DNA of 64,000 nt from Dinghuibacter silviterrae (lineage in GTDB: Bacteria > Bacteroidota > Bacteroidia > Chitinophagales > Chitinophagaceae), in assembly GCF_004366355.1 (NCBI RefSeq), contig NZ_SODV01000001.1, positions 186,001 through 250,000 of the forward strand. The letters are read 5' to 3'. Made by a program: the position numbers and the translations under genes. This document shows positions 63,216 to 64,000 of the stretch, one piece after another. How positions within the stretch are numbered: position 1 is the stretch's first letter; every line of letters starts with the position of its first letter. The notes beneath the pieces are model-generated. The model saw only the letters and a program-made list of their open reading frames with translations. It was not told the DNA's origin and made no database searches.

Positions 63216-64000
63216 GACGCATTCTTCTCGCCACCGCCCTCCTCGCGGTCTCCTGTCTGAAACCGGCGAAGTACTATACCGACTTCTCGGACATCAGCGC
63301 CATCGCCCAGTTTTCATTGGGGGGGAATTCCATCACCAATGCCTGGATAACGGTACAATCCACCCCGACTGACTATACCCTTATGGTGAATGTCGCGGCC
63401 CCCAACCCGCTGGGTAAGGCCGTGACCTTTACCCTGGCGATCGATACCGCTGACTTCAATGCGCAGCTCGCCGCAAACGGATACAGCCTGCTCCCGGACA
63501 GCGATTATATAGTGTCCACCTGGCAGGTCACGATCCCCGCCGGCAAGGATTCGGGCACCTTTCACATCCAGATCAACAGCACCAAACTGGGATCGAACCT
63601 GGGATTTATATTGCCCCTTCATATCACCGATGCCTCGGGGTTGCCCATCAGCAGCAACTTTGGCTATGGCTTCTGGCTGGTGCAGAACGGCAATGCGTAT
63701 ACCGGGCTGTATCATTCCATGGGCTACCGGAAGGAAGTAGGCAAAACATTTGTCATCGATCAGGATAAATATTTGTATTATGCAGACACGACGGGTGGAC
63801 TCTACCCGTCCAACACGGTCATAGCGCAGGCGGGGGATGATGTGACGTATATCGATTATGGGATAGGCATGGACCTCACCGTCGATCCTGCGACCAACCT
63901 TGTAACGTTGACCTCCGACCCCCACCAGGGTGCCAGCGGCAAGATCCCCCTGAACAATATGGGGGTTTGCAAGTATGACCCGGTCACCCGTGTATTCACC
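63212..64000 (+). CDS. DUF1735-like lipoprotein, N-terminal part (cut by window edge)
   Basis: The gene opens with ATGA overlapping the SusD stop and runs off the right edge, giving 263 codons here. It encodes a lipoprotein signal (MRRILLATALLAVSC, lipobox AVSC) and a first beta-sandwich of the DUF1735 type (about residues 30-150, FTLAIDTADFNAQL, LPDSDYIVSTWQVTIPAGKDSGTF, LPLHITDASG). A second beta region follows. Such SusD-neighbour lipoproteins usually bind the glycan at the cell surface. The C-terminal part is needed to know whether it also carries a LamG, F5/8 or hydrolase domain. Confidence 0.85.
   Translation, partial: MRRILLATALLAVSCLKPAKYYTDFSDISAIAQFSLGGNSITNAWITVQSTPTDYTLMVNVAAPNPLGKAVTFTLAIDTADFNAQLAANGYSLLPDSDYIVSTWQVTIPAGKDSGTFHIQINSTKLGSNLGFILPLHITDASGLPISSNFGYGFWLVQNGNAYTGLYHSMGYRKEVGKTFVIDQDKYLYYADTTGGLYPSNTVIAQAGDDVTYIDYGIGMDLTVDPATNLVTLTSDPHQGASGKIPLNNMGVCKYDPVTRVFT

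Overview
The window is a GC-rich stretch of a Bacteroidota chromosome, most likely from the family Chitinophagaceae; the genus is not resolved. The evidence is a SusC/SusD pair driven by an ECF sigma/FecR pair, gliding-type (type IX secretion, T9SS) C-terminal sorting domains, a PorP/SprF-like protein, a periplasmic-propeller histidine kinase with a LytTR regulator, and several exact matches to the Bacteroidota -7 box TAnnTTTG. No rRNA, tRNA, CRISPR array or insertion sequence was recognised. No gene-free gap exceeds 300 bases; the largest is about 235 bases at 35024-35258.

Layout. 1-2178 (minus): a YtrA-type GntR repressor operon with an ABC ATPase, a permease, the repressor and a membrane-anchored protein cut by the left edge, with a clear promoter/operator. 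2281-7162 (plus): malic enzyme maeB, an MlaE/MlaF-type lipid ABC pair, then sucD and a classic terminator. 7227-12890 (plus) is a giant alpha-2-macroglobulin-like protein facing a secreted von Willebrand A protein (12913-14667, minus). 14743-19811 (minus) is a tightly packed chain: outer-membrane protein, sodium/solute symporter, LOG-family protein, O-methyltransferase, LysM glucosaminidase and hpt. 19970-20590 encodes an exported coiled-coil protein.

20740-35023 is the accessory part. It holds a RelE-type toxin-antitoxin pair with a DUF2442 gene, a frameshifted DUF4262 gene, and a minus-strand polymorphic-toxin operon: a coiled-coil/beta-barrel protein, a 1193-residue RHS-type protein, a 2247-residue RHS protein with eight Ig-like repeats and an HNH-like nuclease tip, and a Tdi1/DUF1851-like immunity gene 5 bases downstream. 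Base composition falls sharply in the toxin tip and the genes after it.

35259-51678 carries a DNRLRE-domain exported protein (plus), then a long minus run: ThuA, MgtC, RecG, two tandem T9SS type-B giant surface proteins, PorP/SprF, and a propeller histidine kinase with its LytTR regulator. The last three lie 2-9 bases apart, which suggests that surface-protein export and sensing are linked. 51749-53314 is a GT39 membrane glycosyltransferase. 53340-56465 (minus) is a hexuronate-catabolic operon uxaC-kdgK-eda with a LacI-like operator upstream. 56582-64000 (plus) is an ECF sigma/FecR/SusC(STN)/SusD/DUF1735-like glycan-uptake locus cut by the right edge.

The strongest candidates for undescribed biology are the four-gene RHS toxin operon with its predicted barrel partner, and the operon joining T9SS adhesins, PorP/SprF and a two-component system.
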